A DNA stretch of 17,611 nucleotides. Source: JBCCFK01 sp965262315. GTDB lineage: Bacteria; Actinomycetota; Acidimicrobiia; Acidimicrobiales; UBA8592. Location: contig CBDHFJ010000108.1 of NCBI GenBank assembly GCA_965262315.1, forward strand, positions 1 through 17,611. Direction: 5' to 3'. The notes below the pieces were generated by a model. That model did no database searches. It worked only from the letters and a program-made list of their open reading frames with translations, and was not told the DNA's origin. Below, in pieces: positions 6,643-14,984 of the stretch. The position numbers were made by a program, and so were the translations under genes. Position 1 is the stretch's first letter; each line of letters opens with the position of its first letter.

Positions 6643-6724
6643 GCCGTGAGGTCTAGCAGGTTGCTCGCAGGGTGCGGGCAGACGCGAGCTCCTGTGGCCC
6701 TGGGTCCGACCCCTCGATCAGAAG

Positions 6725-6762
6725 TACCGTTGGTGTTGCACGCGCACCAAAGGGGGGTAGCC
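6725..6762 (+). promoter_or_regulatory. Promoter and ribosome site of amidohydrolase operon
   Basis: TACCGT at 6725-6730 is a fair -10 box. AAAGGGGGGT (6749-6758) is a strong purine-rich ribosome site just before ATG 6763. Unlike several neighbours, this gene has a leader. Confidence 0.45.
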
Positions 6763-8477
<1,715 letters not shown>

Positions 8478-8481
<4 letters not shown>

Positions 8482-9629
8482 GCTTCCCCTACCCCGTCAT
8501 CAGCGCCGACTCGCACATCACCGAGCCGCCCGACTGCTACCTCGACATCGACCCGGCATACCGCGACCGGGCGCCGCACATGATCACCCACGACACGCGC
8601 GGCGACCTCTTCATCATCGACGGCATGCGACCCATCGCCATGGGACTGGTCGCGGCGGCCGGCAAGCTGCCCGAGGAGATCACCGCCGAGGGCGTGCACT
8701 TCGACGAGCTGCATCGCTCGGGCTGGGACTCCGGCGCCCGGCTGGCCGACCAGGAACGAGACGGTGTCTCCGCCGAGGTGATCTACCCCACGGTGGGGAT
8801 GATGATCTGCAACCACGAGGACGCCGACTTCAAGCGGGCCTGCTTCGACGCCTACAACCGCTGGATCGCCGCGTACTGCGAGGCCGCCCCGGATCGCCTG
8901 CTCGGCGCAGGCCAGACCGCGCTGCGCAGCGTCGACGAGGGCATCGCCGACCTCCAGGCCATCGCCAACGCCCGCCTGCGCGGGGTGATGATGCCGGGCG
9001 AGCCCGCCACGCTGCACGACGACGGGTCCGGCGACTACGACGACCCCATGTGGGACCCGTTCTGGGAGGCGGCCATCGATCTCGGCCTGCCGCTCAGCTT
9101 CCACATCCTGACGTCGCGCAGCAGCGCGTTCGGCATGCGACCACGCGGCTCGCGCCTGAACAGCTTCCTGGGGATCATCCGCGGCATTCAGGACATCATG
9201 GGCACGCTCGTCTACGGCGGTGTCTTCGAACGTCACCCCGACCTGAAGATCGTGTGTGTCGAGGCCGACGCCGGCTGGGTGCCGCACTACATGTACCGGA
9301 TGGACCACGCCTACAAGCGCCATCGCAACTGGATGGCGCCGGGCGTGAGCCTGTCGAAGCTGCCGTCGGAGTACTTCGCCGAGAACATCTACGTCACCTT
9401 CCAGGACGACTGGACCGCGTTCCGCCAGGCCAACGACATGAACTGGCGCCGGCTGATGTGGGCCAACGACTTCCCCCACTCCGACTCCACGTGGCCGTGG
9501 TCCCAGGACATGCTCGCCGAGCAGGTCACCAACCTCACCGGTGAGCAGCAACAGGCGATCCTGTCGGGCAACGTGGCCGACCTCTACCACATCGACGTTG
9601 CCGAGCTCCCGGTCCTCACCAGCGCCTGA
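8478..9629 (+). CDS. Amidohydrolase 2 family (ACMSD-like) metal-dependent hydrolase
   Basis: 383 residues of the amidohydrolase-2 TIM-barrel family, which includes ACMSD-type decarboxylases and hydrolases. I-S-A-D11-S-H13-I-T-E-P takes the place of the H-x-H strand-1 motif. L-P-L-S-F-H-I-L-T gives the strand-5 His. H-P-D-L-K-I-V-C-V-E-A-D-A-G-W-V-P is the typical strand-6/7 segment. L-M-W-A-N-D-F-P-H-S-D-S-T-W-P supplies the catalytic Asp. The D-x-H form at strand 1 is frequent in actinobacterial members. ATG 8478 overlaps the previous stop by four bases (ATGA), so it is translationally coupled to the D-aminoacylase-like gene and both likely act in one catabolic step series. The reaction is unknown. 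Confidence 0.85.
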
Positions 9630-9640
9630 CCGAACGACTG

Positions 9641-9811
9641 CCCTGTCAGCTCACGCCGGCCGGGCACTGCCAGTGTCGGCTCGGGCTGGCCAGCTCACAC
9701 ACGAACCCAGAGAAGCCTGCGTGGCGTTTGAACGCCCCGTCTGGAGGACGGTGATGCGTGAAGCTGGCAGGGCAAAATGGGAGCGAAGCGACCGCCCTGT
9801 CAGCTCACGCC
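9641..9811. repeat. 17-bp direct repeat with matching inverted copy
   Basis: CCCTGTCAGCTCACGCC occurs exactly at 9641-9657 and 9795-9811. A third, inverted copy, GCGTGAAGCTGGCAGGGC at 9756-9773, differs by one extra A and one G-T wobble. The middle copy can pair with either outer copy. The right-hand copy covers the stop codon of the minus-strand CrtA-like gene. Confidence 0.75.
9723..9811. terminator. Three consecutive hairpins between convergent genes
   Basis: GGCGTT/AACGCC (9723-9736), CCGTC/GACGG (9737-9751, 5-nt loop), and a long stem of about 17 pairs with one bulge formed by 9756-9773 and 9794-9810. They lie between the end of the amidohydrolase operon and the end of the CrtA-like gene. 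Bidirectional termination is the plain reading; a structured RNA or a REP-like mobile repeat is the alternative. No gene is seen in 9630-9804. Confidence 0.5.
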
Positions 9812-10500
9812 ACGATGCCGGTGCGGCCGTCCCAGATCCCGTGTTCGCTGCGCGCTCGGAAGCGCAGGGTCGTGAACTCGAAGTGGAAGTCCTTGCGGTT
9901 GCGCTCGACCATCGCGTCAGCGTGACGCGTCGGCTTCGGGACCGCGCTGTGCCCGGCCACCATGTCGGTCATCTCCTGTTGTGACCGCCACACCGTGAAC
10001 GTGGACACCGTGCGCACCGGGTGCGACGCGGCGAGCGCGAGCGTCTGCCCGGGGTGGTCCCGCACCAGCTTCTCGACGGGCTTGCCCCACCGGATGAACC
10101 GCGGCACCTGGGTGTGCTTGAGCCGAGCCAGCGTGACGGCCACCACCGGCCTGTCCGGATCCTGCTCACCGACCTCAGTCGGGAGGTCCGGAAACTCGCT
10201 GATCCGTCCCCACCGCCGCATGAAGTCCATGCGCACGTGCCAGCCGTCGGCCATGCGCCGGCCCAGCGCGTGATCGGTCAGGAAGCCGTCGATGGCTGCC
10301 TCGGACTCCCAGGCCGCGAACATCGCGAGGCTGCGGAGCTGACAACGCGCCGGTGAGATCAGCGGTGCCCCCAAGCGCATCGGCACCAGGCATTCGGCGT
10401 GGATCAGCCCCGGCACTGTCGCAGCGTCGGGCGGACGGACGATGGCGCGGACCGTTGTGAATGGCGAGGTCTTCAGCAGGTGGAACGTGAAGATCGGCAT
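9805..10500 (-). CDS. Spheroidene monooxygenase (CrtA)-like / DUF3291-type protein
   Basis: 231 residues resembling the CrtA-like family, a dimeric alpha-beta-barrel-type fold. Repeated half-motifs are visible: L-A-M-F-A-A-W-E-S-E-A-A-I-D-G-F and S-T-F-T-V-W-R-S-Q-Q-E-M-T-D-M-V-A. These are the F-x-x-W-x-S-x-x-x-M/I-x-x-F segments typical of heme-dependent or cofactor-poor monooxygenase barrels. V-T-L-A-R-L-K begins the second half. CrtA proper inserts keto groups into acyclic carotenoids; many actinobacterial relatives have unknown roles. ATG 10500 lies six bases after the desaturase stop, so the two are co-transcribed. The pairing with a membrane histidine-box enzyme favours lipid or carotenoid oxidation, as inference only. 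Confidence 0.65.
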   Translation of the reverse strand: MPIFTFHLLKTSPFTTVRAIVRPPDAATVPGLIHAECLVPMRLGAPLISPARCQLRSLAMFAAWESEAAIDGFLTDHALGRRMADGWHVRMDFMRRWGRISEFPDLPTEVGEQDPDRPVVAVTLARLKHTQVPRFIRWGKPVEKLVRDHPGQTLALAASHPVRTVSTFTVWRSQQEMTDMVAGHSAVPKPTRHADAMVERNRKDFHFEFTTLRFRARSEHGIWDGRTGIVA

Positions 10501-10506
10501 CGGAGA

Positions 10507-11367
10507 TCAAGCGGCGAGATGGACGTGATGAACGTACTCATCGGCGAGCGCCTCCTGTACGACAGGGCGCACGTGGTGCAGACGGGCCATCGGCACCTTC
10601 GGATATGCGTGGTGTTCGAGGTGCAGGTGATGGTTGAAGAGCAGGATGCCGAGCACCCGGGTGTGTACGGCCACCAGTGGGCTGGCCACCGGTCGACCGA
10701 AGTTGGTGTGGGGACCCTTGGCCAGGAGAACGGCGAAGAGGAAGGTGCCGAGGTGCAGCGCAGCGACGAGGAGCAGCGCCACATTCGTGATGGGCACAAC
10801 TGCGACTGCGGCGGCTGACACGACGAGCACCGTGGTGATCTCCGCCGTCGTTCTGCGGCCGTGGGGGCTGTGGCGCCAGCCCCACGCGGCGATCCGGTAC
10901 CGCCACAGACACGCACCGAGCGGCAGGCGACGCCAGCTGAGGTACTCGACGTAGCCCTCGGGGTCCGGTAGGTCCGAGCCGTCGCGGTGGTGCAGCAGGT
11001 GGGTGGTCTGCCATGCGTGGCCGCTCTCCAGGATGAGGAGACCGAGTGCGGTCAACCAACGGCGCCGGGCCCGAGACGACAGGCCCAGGCTCCCGTGGAT
11101 CAGATGATGGACCGCCGTCGCCGTCGAGCCGTAGTGGAACCACAGGGCGACGGGCACCAACGGCCACCACCCTGCGGCCACCGAGCCCACCAGTGCAATG
11201 ACCCCGAAGAGGGGGCGAACCAGCAGGACCAGCCGGACACCCGCGAGGTCAGCCGTGACCGAGGCATCCAGCGAACCGAGCCGGGGCACCTCGATGCGGG
11301 GAATGGCCCGATCGGCACGCGTGCTCCAGTCCGGTCGGGTGTCGGTGATGCTTGTCGTGTTGGCCAT
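10507..11367 (-). CDS. Membrane fatty-acid desaturase / carotenoid hydroxylase-type enzyme
   Basis: 286 residues, integral membrane. Three histidine clusters that bind a di-iron centre are present: H87-H-L-I-H91, H123-L-L-H126-H127, and H249-L-E-H252-H253 in F-N-H-H-L-H-L-E-H-H-A-Y-P. Hydrophobic spans lie at about 45-80, 105-115 and 170-215. The ending H-H-A-Y-P-K-V-P-M-A-R-L resembles both FA_desaturase members and CrtW/CrtR-type carotenoid oxygenases, so acyl-lipid desaturase and carotenoid ketolase/hydroxylase are both possible. The CrtA-like neighbour leans to carotenoid. ATG 11367 has AAGGGGAA before it. It diverges from a TetR regulator, and a GAAAC-N4-GTTTC box overlaps its promoter region, which suggests repression by that regulator. 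Confidence 0.8.
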   Translation of the reverse strand: MANTTSITDTRPDWSTRADRAIPRIEVPRLGSLDASVTADLAGVRLVLLVRPLFGVIALVGSVAAGWWPLVPVALWFHYGSTATAVHHLIHGSLGLSSRARRRWLTALGLLILESGHAWQTTHLLHHRDGSDLPDPEGYVEYLSWRRLPLGACLWRYRIAAWGWRHSPHGRRTTAEITTVLVVSAAAVAVVPITNVALLLVAALHLGTFLFAVLLAKGPHTNFGRPVASPLVAVHTRVLGILLFNHHLHLEHHAYPKVPMARLHHVRPVVQEALADEYVHHVHLAA

Positions 11368-11382
11368 CGGTTCCCCTTGAAA

Positions 11383-11398
11383 GAAACACCCGTTTCAA
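11383..11398. promoter_or_regulatory. Candidate TetR operator, desaturase side
   Basis: GAAAC-ACCC-GTTTC (11383-11396) is an inverted repeat within AACACCCGTTTCAA (11385-11398), 16-31 bases upstream of the desaturase ATG. A near-identical box lies at 11440-11453. Confidence 0.55.
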
Positions 11399-11439
11399 TT
11401 TCCGTGGGCCTCACTGTCGCGCCCATCCCGCGTATTGTC

Positions 11440-11453
11440 AACACCTGTTTCAA
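11440..11453. promoter_or_regulatory. Candidate TetR operator, regulator side
   Basis: AACACCTGTTTCAA repeats the 14-bp box at 11385-11398 with one mismatch. It lies 22-35 bases before the -10 box of the TetR gene, so a bound repressor would cover the -35 region and autoregulate. Confidence 0.55.
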
Positions 11454-11474
11454 ACAACTCCACCAATTGTTGGC

Positions 11475-11480
11475 TACGGT
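11475..11480 (+). promoter_or_regulatory. -10 box of tetR gene (leaderless)
   Basis: TACGGT, seven bases, then ATG 11488, with no ribosome site between them. Confidence 0.5.
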
Positions 11481-11487
11481 GTTGTCC

Positions 11488-12117
11488 ATGGCAGCCACCA
11501 GCGACACCAGAAAGCGCAAGCGCGGGCGCGGCGCCGACCCCGAACAGACCAAGGACGAGCTCGTGGCTGCCGCGATCTCGAGCCTCGTCGAGGAGGGCTA
11601 CCGGGGCACCACGGCACGCTCCATCGCCGCCCGCGCCGACTGCAACCAGGCCGCCATCTACTACCACTTCGGAGGTATGGAGCCGCTCCTGATCGAGGCT
11701 CTCCAACGCAGCAGCAGGGACCGCCTCGAGCGCTACGAGACGTCGCTGAACCACGACGTCTCGCTCCCCGAGCTCGTCGACCAGCTGGACGCCCTCTACC
11801 GGGAAGACCGAGAGAGCGGCCACTTCGCACTGCTGGCCGAACTCCTCGGCGGCATCACGGCCACCCCGGAGCTGCGCGCCGGCATCGAGGCCGCCACACA
11901 GCCGTGGCTGGACTTCGTCGAGGAACGCGTACGCGACGCCACGGCGTCACTGCCGTTCGGCGCCATGTTGCCGGCCCGGGACCTCGCAGACCTCGTCTTC
12001 TCGGTGGTCGTCGGCGTCGAGCTGAGGAACAAGGTGGACGGCAACGTCGACCGCGCGGACCGCCTGTTCCAGCTCGGCCGCGTGGCCGCAGCCCTCGTCG
12101 AAGCCCAGACGCCCTAG
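11488..12117 (+). CDS. TetR/AcrR-family transcriptional regulator
   Basis: 209 residues. The N-terminal helix-turn-helix spans about 20-66: T-K-D-E-L-V-A-A-A-I-S-S-L-V-E-E-G-Y, then T-T-A-R-S-I-A-A-R-A, then A-I-Y-Y-H-F-G-G, the standard TetR recognition region. The remainder is the ligand-binding helical domain, which is specific to each regulator and not recognised here. The frame is open upstream to 10987 but that is antisense to the desaturase; ATG 11488 matches the expected domain start and has a leaderless -10 box. Divergent placement and two shared boxes make it the likely local repressor of the desaturase and CrtA-like genes and of itself. Confidence 0.9.
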   Translation: MAATSDTRKRKRGRGADPEQTKDELVAAAISSLVEEGYRGTTARSIAARADCNQAAIYYHFGGMEPLLIEALQRSSRDRLERYETSLNHDVSLPELVDQLDALYREDRESGHFALLAELLGGITATPELRAGIEAATQPWLDFVEERVRDATASLPFGAMLPARDLADLVFSVVVGVELRNKVDGNVDRADRLFQLGRVAAALVEAQTP

Positions 12118-12132
12118 CGGCCTGCCCGACGC

Positions 12133-12154
12133 GCTCCCCGGACGCCGGGTGAGC
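12133..12154. terminator. Bidirectional terminator hairpin
   Basis: GCTC-CCCGG and CCGGG-T-GAGC pair over nine bases with a 3-nt loop and one bulged T, just between the stops of the convergent tetR and aldolase genes. No U-tract. Confidence 0.5.
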
Positions 12155-12970
12155 TCAGTCGAGGAACTCGGGCTCGTCGCGCATGAGCTCGTCCCACCAC
12201 GGCTGGAACTGGAACCAGCCGGCGAAGTCGTGGCCCTGCTGGTCGAAGCCGGACTGGCACAACTCTTCGGGGATCTCGATGGGGTCGCCTGCAGCCTCGG
12301 CCACGAGCTGGCTCTGGCAGCAGCGCTCGAGCGCGACGAACCACCAGACCGCCGCCTCGACCGAACCACCGGTGGTGATCAGGCCGTGGTTCTGGTGGAT
12401 GAGGGCCTTCTTCTGGCCGAGGGCCTCGCCCATGGCCTTGCCGACCTCGAGGTCGAGGACGACGGCGCCGCCACCCTCGGAGGTCATCGCCACGTCGTTG
12501 TAGAACATCGTGGCGTCCTGGCTGATCATCTTCAGCGGCTTGCCGAGCGTGGAGAACGTCTTGCCGTACATCGAGTGGGTGTGCGCGGCGGCGATGACAT
12601 CGGGGCGAGCGGCGTGGATCTGCGAGTGGATGGCGAACGCGGCGGCATTGACCGGGCGGTCGCCGTGGACGACCTCGCCGGTGTGGTCGACGCAGATGAG
12701 ATCGGACACCTTCATCAGCTTGAAGTTGTGGCCGAACGGGTTGACCCAGAAACGATCGGGGAACTCCGGGTCGCGCACCGTCACGTGCCCGGCGACGCCC
12801 TCGGCCAGACGGAGGCGGCCGAGGACACGAAGACCTGCGGCGAGGCGCTGCTTGCGGTACAGGCGCTCCTCCTCGACCGAGCCGAACTCGGTCTGGGGCA
12901 GCGGGATCTTCAGCCCGTCCTGCGGCGGTTCGAACTCTCCGAGATCCGGCCGATCGTCGACGTCAGTCAT
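12155..12970 (-). CDS. Class II aldolase/adducin family protein
   Basis: 271 residues. The fold is that of fuculose-1-phosphate-type aldolases. Zinc ligands are expected in A-A-H-T-H-S-M-Y-G and I-H-Q-N-H-G-L-I-T-T-G-G. Early G-V-A-G-H-V-T-V-R-D-P and F-W-V-N-P-F-G-H-N-F (substrate/phosphate-binding part) are conserved in the short adducin-like subgroup, which often works on non-sugar or unknown substrates. Three starts are possible in frame (13012, 12991, 12970). I choose ATG 12970 because GGAG lies eight bases upstream and the protein then begins in family-like length. A possible -10 box TACCGT is at 13032-13027. The function is not predictable beyond a metal-dependent lyase-like enzyme. 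Confidence 0.83.
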   Translation of the reverse strand: MTDVDDRPDLGEFEPPQDGLKIPLPQTEFGSVEEERLYRKQRLAAGLRVLGRLRLAEGVAGHVTVRDPEFPDRFWVNPFGHNFKLMKVSDLICVDHTGEVVHGDRPVNAAAFAIHSQIHAARPDVIAAAHTHSMYGKTFSTLGKPLKMISQDATMFYNDVAMTSEGGGAVVLDLEVGKAMGEALGQKKALIHQNHGLITTGGSVEAAVWWFVALERCCQSQLVAEAAGDPIEIPEELCQSGFDQQGHDFAGWFQFQPWWDELMRDEPEFLD

Positions 12971-13074
12971 GGCTGCTCCGTTCCCACTCATGGTCCACTC
13001 GCCGCGCCCCACGGGCGCGCGTCCCCACGGTACTCACAACGGCCTCCCGAACCCAGCGCGAGTCGACGGCGCGC

Positions 13075-13503
13075 TCAGGCCAGCTTGATCTCGTAGAGCT
13101 CGTAGGTGAGGACGTTGGTGTCGCGATCCAGGGTGCCGTCGCCGATGAACTGGACGCTGTTGACCCAGGCGTACTTCTCGGAGCCGGTCTGCATCGTCGG
13201 TGCCGAGGCCACCCGCCCCGCGGTGAGGTCGATCTTGCCGCCGTACTCGATGTAGATCAGCTCGCCGTCGTCGGTGCGCACCGTCGCTCGCACGTCGAGC
13301 GTGCCGTACGAGCCGTCGTGCCCGAGCGTCAGCCAGTCGGCGATCGACTTGCCGGCCAGCGACGCGTTGAGCCGCTCCCCTTCGATGGTCAGGTCATCGA
13401 CCTCGGCCACGATGCGCATCCCCATCGCCCCCGCACCGACCACCAGCTGTTCGCCGAGTGGTGCCTTCATCGTGGCGACGTGAACGAGCTCCGGTGCTTC
13501 CAT
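13075..13503 (-). CDS. DUF3237 family protein
   Basis: 142 residues forming a likely beta-barrel. The segments V-V-G-A-G-A-M-G-M-R-I-V-A-E-V, A-D-W-L-T-L-G-H-D-G-S-Y-G-T-L-D-V-R-A-T-V-R-T-D-D-G-E-L-I-Y-I-E-Y-G-G and S-E-K-Y-A-W-V-N-S-V-Q-F-I-G-D-G follow the DUF3237 pattern. The family has no established biochemical role that I can state, though it is often found near catabolic genes. ATG 13503 has AGGGGAA at good spacing. It is on the same strand as the aldolase-family gene, 104 bases ahead of it, but the gap appears to hold a separate promoter. Confidence 0.85.
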   Translation of the reverse strand: MEAPELVHVATMKAPLGEQLVVGAGAMGMRIVAEVDDLTIEGERLNASLAGKSIADWLTLGHDGSYGTLDVRATVRTDDGELIYIEYGGKIDLTAGRVASAPTMQTGSEKYAWVNSVQFIGDGTLDRDTNVLTYELYEIKLA

Positions 13504-13671
13504 GGTTGTTCCCCTCGAATCGTGGTCCGATCAGCCTGGCACACCACCGGCTTCACACCAGCTTTCGCGGGCGCATGGGACGCTCGGAGCACACCAGCAG
13601 TGGACCATCCGAGTGGGTTCGGGAACGAAACCGACCTCGTCGGTGTTCCACAGTCACAGCCCTTCGGGGCA

Positions 13672-13688
13672 CGTCACCACCGGTGACG
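13672..13688. promoter_or_regulatory. Inverted repeat upstream of site-2 protease
   Basis: CGTCACC-ACC-GGTGACG, a perfect 7-bp inverted repeat 33 bases before ATG 13721. It could be an operator or leader hairpin. Otherwise 13504-13720 shows no gene and no clear promoter to me. Confidence 0.35.
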
Positions 13689-13720
13689 CACTCTTCCAAG
13701 AAAGCGAGTTGAGCACAGCA

Positions 13721-14830
13721 ATGAAGCAGAGCCTGCGTCTCGGGACGATCTCCGGGATCCCTGTGGGCTTGCACTGGGGCCTCCTGGTCATCGCATTCCT
13801 CTATCTCACGAGCCTCGCCACCGGGTTCCTCCCCGCGGCCGAACCCGGCCTGGGTGCCGGCTCGTACTGGGCGATCGCCAGCCTCGGCGTCGTTCTCTTC
13901 TTCGGGTCGATCCTGGCCCACGAGCTCGGCCACTCACTGGTGGCCCAGCGCGAGGGCATCAAGGTCCGTGCCATCACCCTCTGGCTGCTCGGCGGCGTCG
14001 CCGAGATCGAGTCCGAAGCCAAGACACCCGGTGCGGAGTTCCGCATCGCCGCCGCCGGACCCGCCGTCAGCATCCTGCTCGGCCTGGGCTTCTACGGCGC
14101 CGGCTTCGCCATGGCCAACGTCTTCGGGCCCTCGCTGTTCGCGACGATGCTGGGCTGGCTCGGCATCGTCAACGGCATCCTGGCGCTGTTCAACCTCATC
14201 CCCGCGGCACCTCTCGACGGCGGCCGCATCCTCACCGCAGGCCTGTGGGCCTGGACCGGCAACCCCCACCGGGCCCGGGCCCGGGCCGCCAGCGTCGGCC
14301 AGGCGTTCGGCGCCCTCCTCCTCGGTGTCGGTGCCCTGACGCTCTTCAACGGCGGCACCTTCTGGCTCCTGATCCTGGGTTGGTTCATCATGAGCGGCGC
14401 CTCGACGGAACGTCGTCGAGCCGAGCTCTTCGAAGTGGCAGCGCACGCGTCGGTGGGCGAGGTGATGGCCCCCTTGGCCTCACCCACCGACAGTGCGGTC
14501 ACCGCCGTCGGCCTCGCCGCCATGGCGGGCAGCAACAGCCACGTGGCCTTCCCGGTCCGGAGCAGCGAGGGCGTCATCGTGGGGCTCGTGCCCGGTTCGT
14601 CGCTGCGGAACCTCAACCCGAAACGCCACGCCGACACCCGAGCAGCGGACCTGATCGTCCCCTGGAGCGACTTCGTCAGCGCCCGCACCGACGAGCGCCT
14701 CGAAGACATCGTCGACCGCCTCCGGTCCGCCGGGGCCGAACACGTGCTCGTCTACGACAGCTGGGGCCACCAAGCCGGCTACCTCGGTCTGGTCGAGCTC
14801 TCTCGAGCCGGACGGCTCGTTCCCACCTGA
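13721..14830 (+). CDS. Site-2 protease family intramembrane metalloprotease
   Basis: 369 residues. It is a zinc protease that cuts within the membrane, as in regulated proteolysis of anti-sigma factors. The zinc motif H67-E-L-G-H71-S lies in a hydrophobic helix (F-F-G-S-I-L-A-H-E-L-G-H). The third ligand is D166 in N-L-I-P-A-A-P-L-D-G-G-R-I-L. Helices cover about 15-35, 50-72, 100-150 and 185-225. From about 235 a cytoplasmic tail with V-G-E-V-M-A-P-L and later E-D-I-V-D-R-L-R-S-A-G-A-E-H-V-L-V-Y-D resembles a degenerate CBS pair, as in the S2P/M50 CBS subgroup. ATG 13721 is chosen by homology; an in-frame TTG at 13709 with GAAAGCGAG before it is an alternative. The substrate is unknown. Confidence 0.88.
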   Translation: MKQSLRLGTISGIPVGLHWGLLVIAFLYLTSLATGFLPAAEPGLGAGSYWAIASLGVVLFFGSILAHELGHSLVAQREGIKVRAITLWLLGGVAEIESEAKTPGAEFRIAAAGPAVSILLGLGFYGAGFAMANVFGPSLFATMLGWLGIVNGILALFNLIPAAPLDGGRILTAGLWAWTGNPHRARARAASVGQAFGALLLGVGALTLFNGGTFWLLILGWFIMSGASTERRRAELFEVAAHASVGEVMAPLASPTDSAVTAVGLAAMAGSNSHVAFPVRSSEGVIVGLVPGSSLRNLNPKRHADTRAADLIVPWSDFVSARTDERLEDIVDRLRSAGAEHVLVYDSWGHQAGYLGLVELSRAGRLVPT

Positions 14831-14840
14831 TCTCTCCCCT

Positions 14841-14885
14841 GGTGTCCGACACCGACCCTCTCCTCCCCGAGGTGTCGGACACCGA
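14841..14885. repeat. Twin palindromes GGTGTC(C/G)GACACC
   Basis: GGTGTCCGACACCGA (14841-14855) and GGTGTCGGACACCGA (14871-14885) are 13-bp palindromes differing only in the central base, spaced 30 bp, about three helical turns. They sit between the protease and the ABC exporter. They could be paired operator sites for a dimeric regulator or interspersed genomic repeats. Confidence 0.65.
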
Positions 14886-14907
14886 ACAAGCAATGCCCCT
14901 GTGAGGT

Positions 14908-14936
14908 TCGGCCCCGGCGCTCCCCGCCGGGGCCGA
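14908..14936. terminator. Strong GC hairpin after site-2 protease
   Basis: CGGCCCCGGC (14909-14918) and GCCGGGGCCG (14926-14935) form a 10-bp stem, extended by T-A to 11, with a 7-nt loop. No U-tract follows. Its position 78 bp after the protease stop fits a terminator. Confidence 0.6.
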
Positions 14937-14970
14937 GCTGTGTCCGGGCAGGGGTGTCACGGGGCGCCGA

Positions 14971-14976
14971 TAGCCT
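14971..14976 (+). promoter_or_regulatory. -10 box of ABC exporter (leaderless)
   Basis: TAGCCT followed by eight bases and ATG 14985, no ribosome site. It supports ATG 14985 over the longer open frame. Confidence 0.5.
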
Positions 14977-14984
14977 TCGCACGT

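Noticed and set aside
9541..9984. Plus-strand open frame across the hairpin region
   Set aside because: No family resemblance. It overlaps the end of the amidohydrolase and the antisense of the CrtA-like gene, and covers structured repeats.
13504..13720. Possible tRNA or small RNA in the gap before the site-2 protease
   Set aside because: No cloverleaf arms or T-loop sequence could be found; only a short inverted repeat is present.
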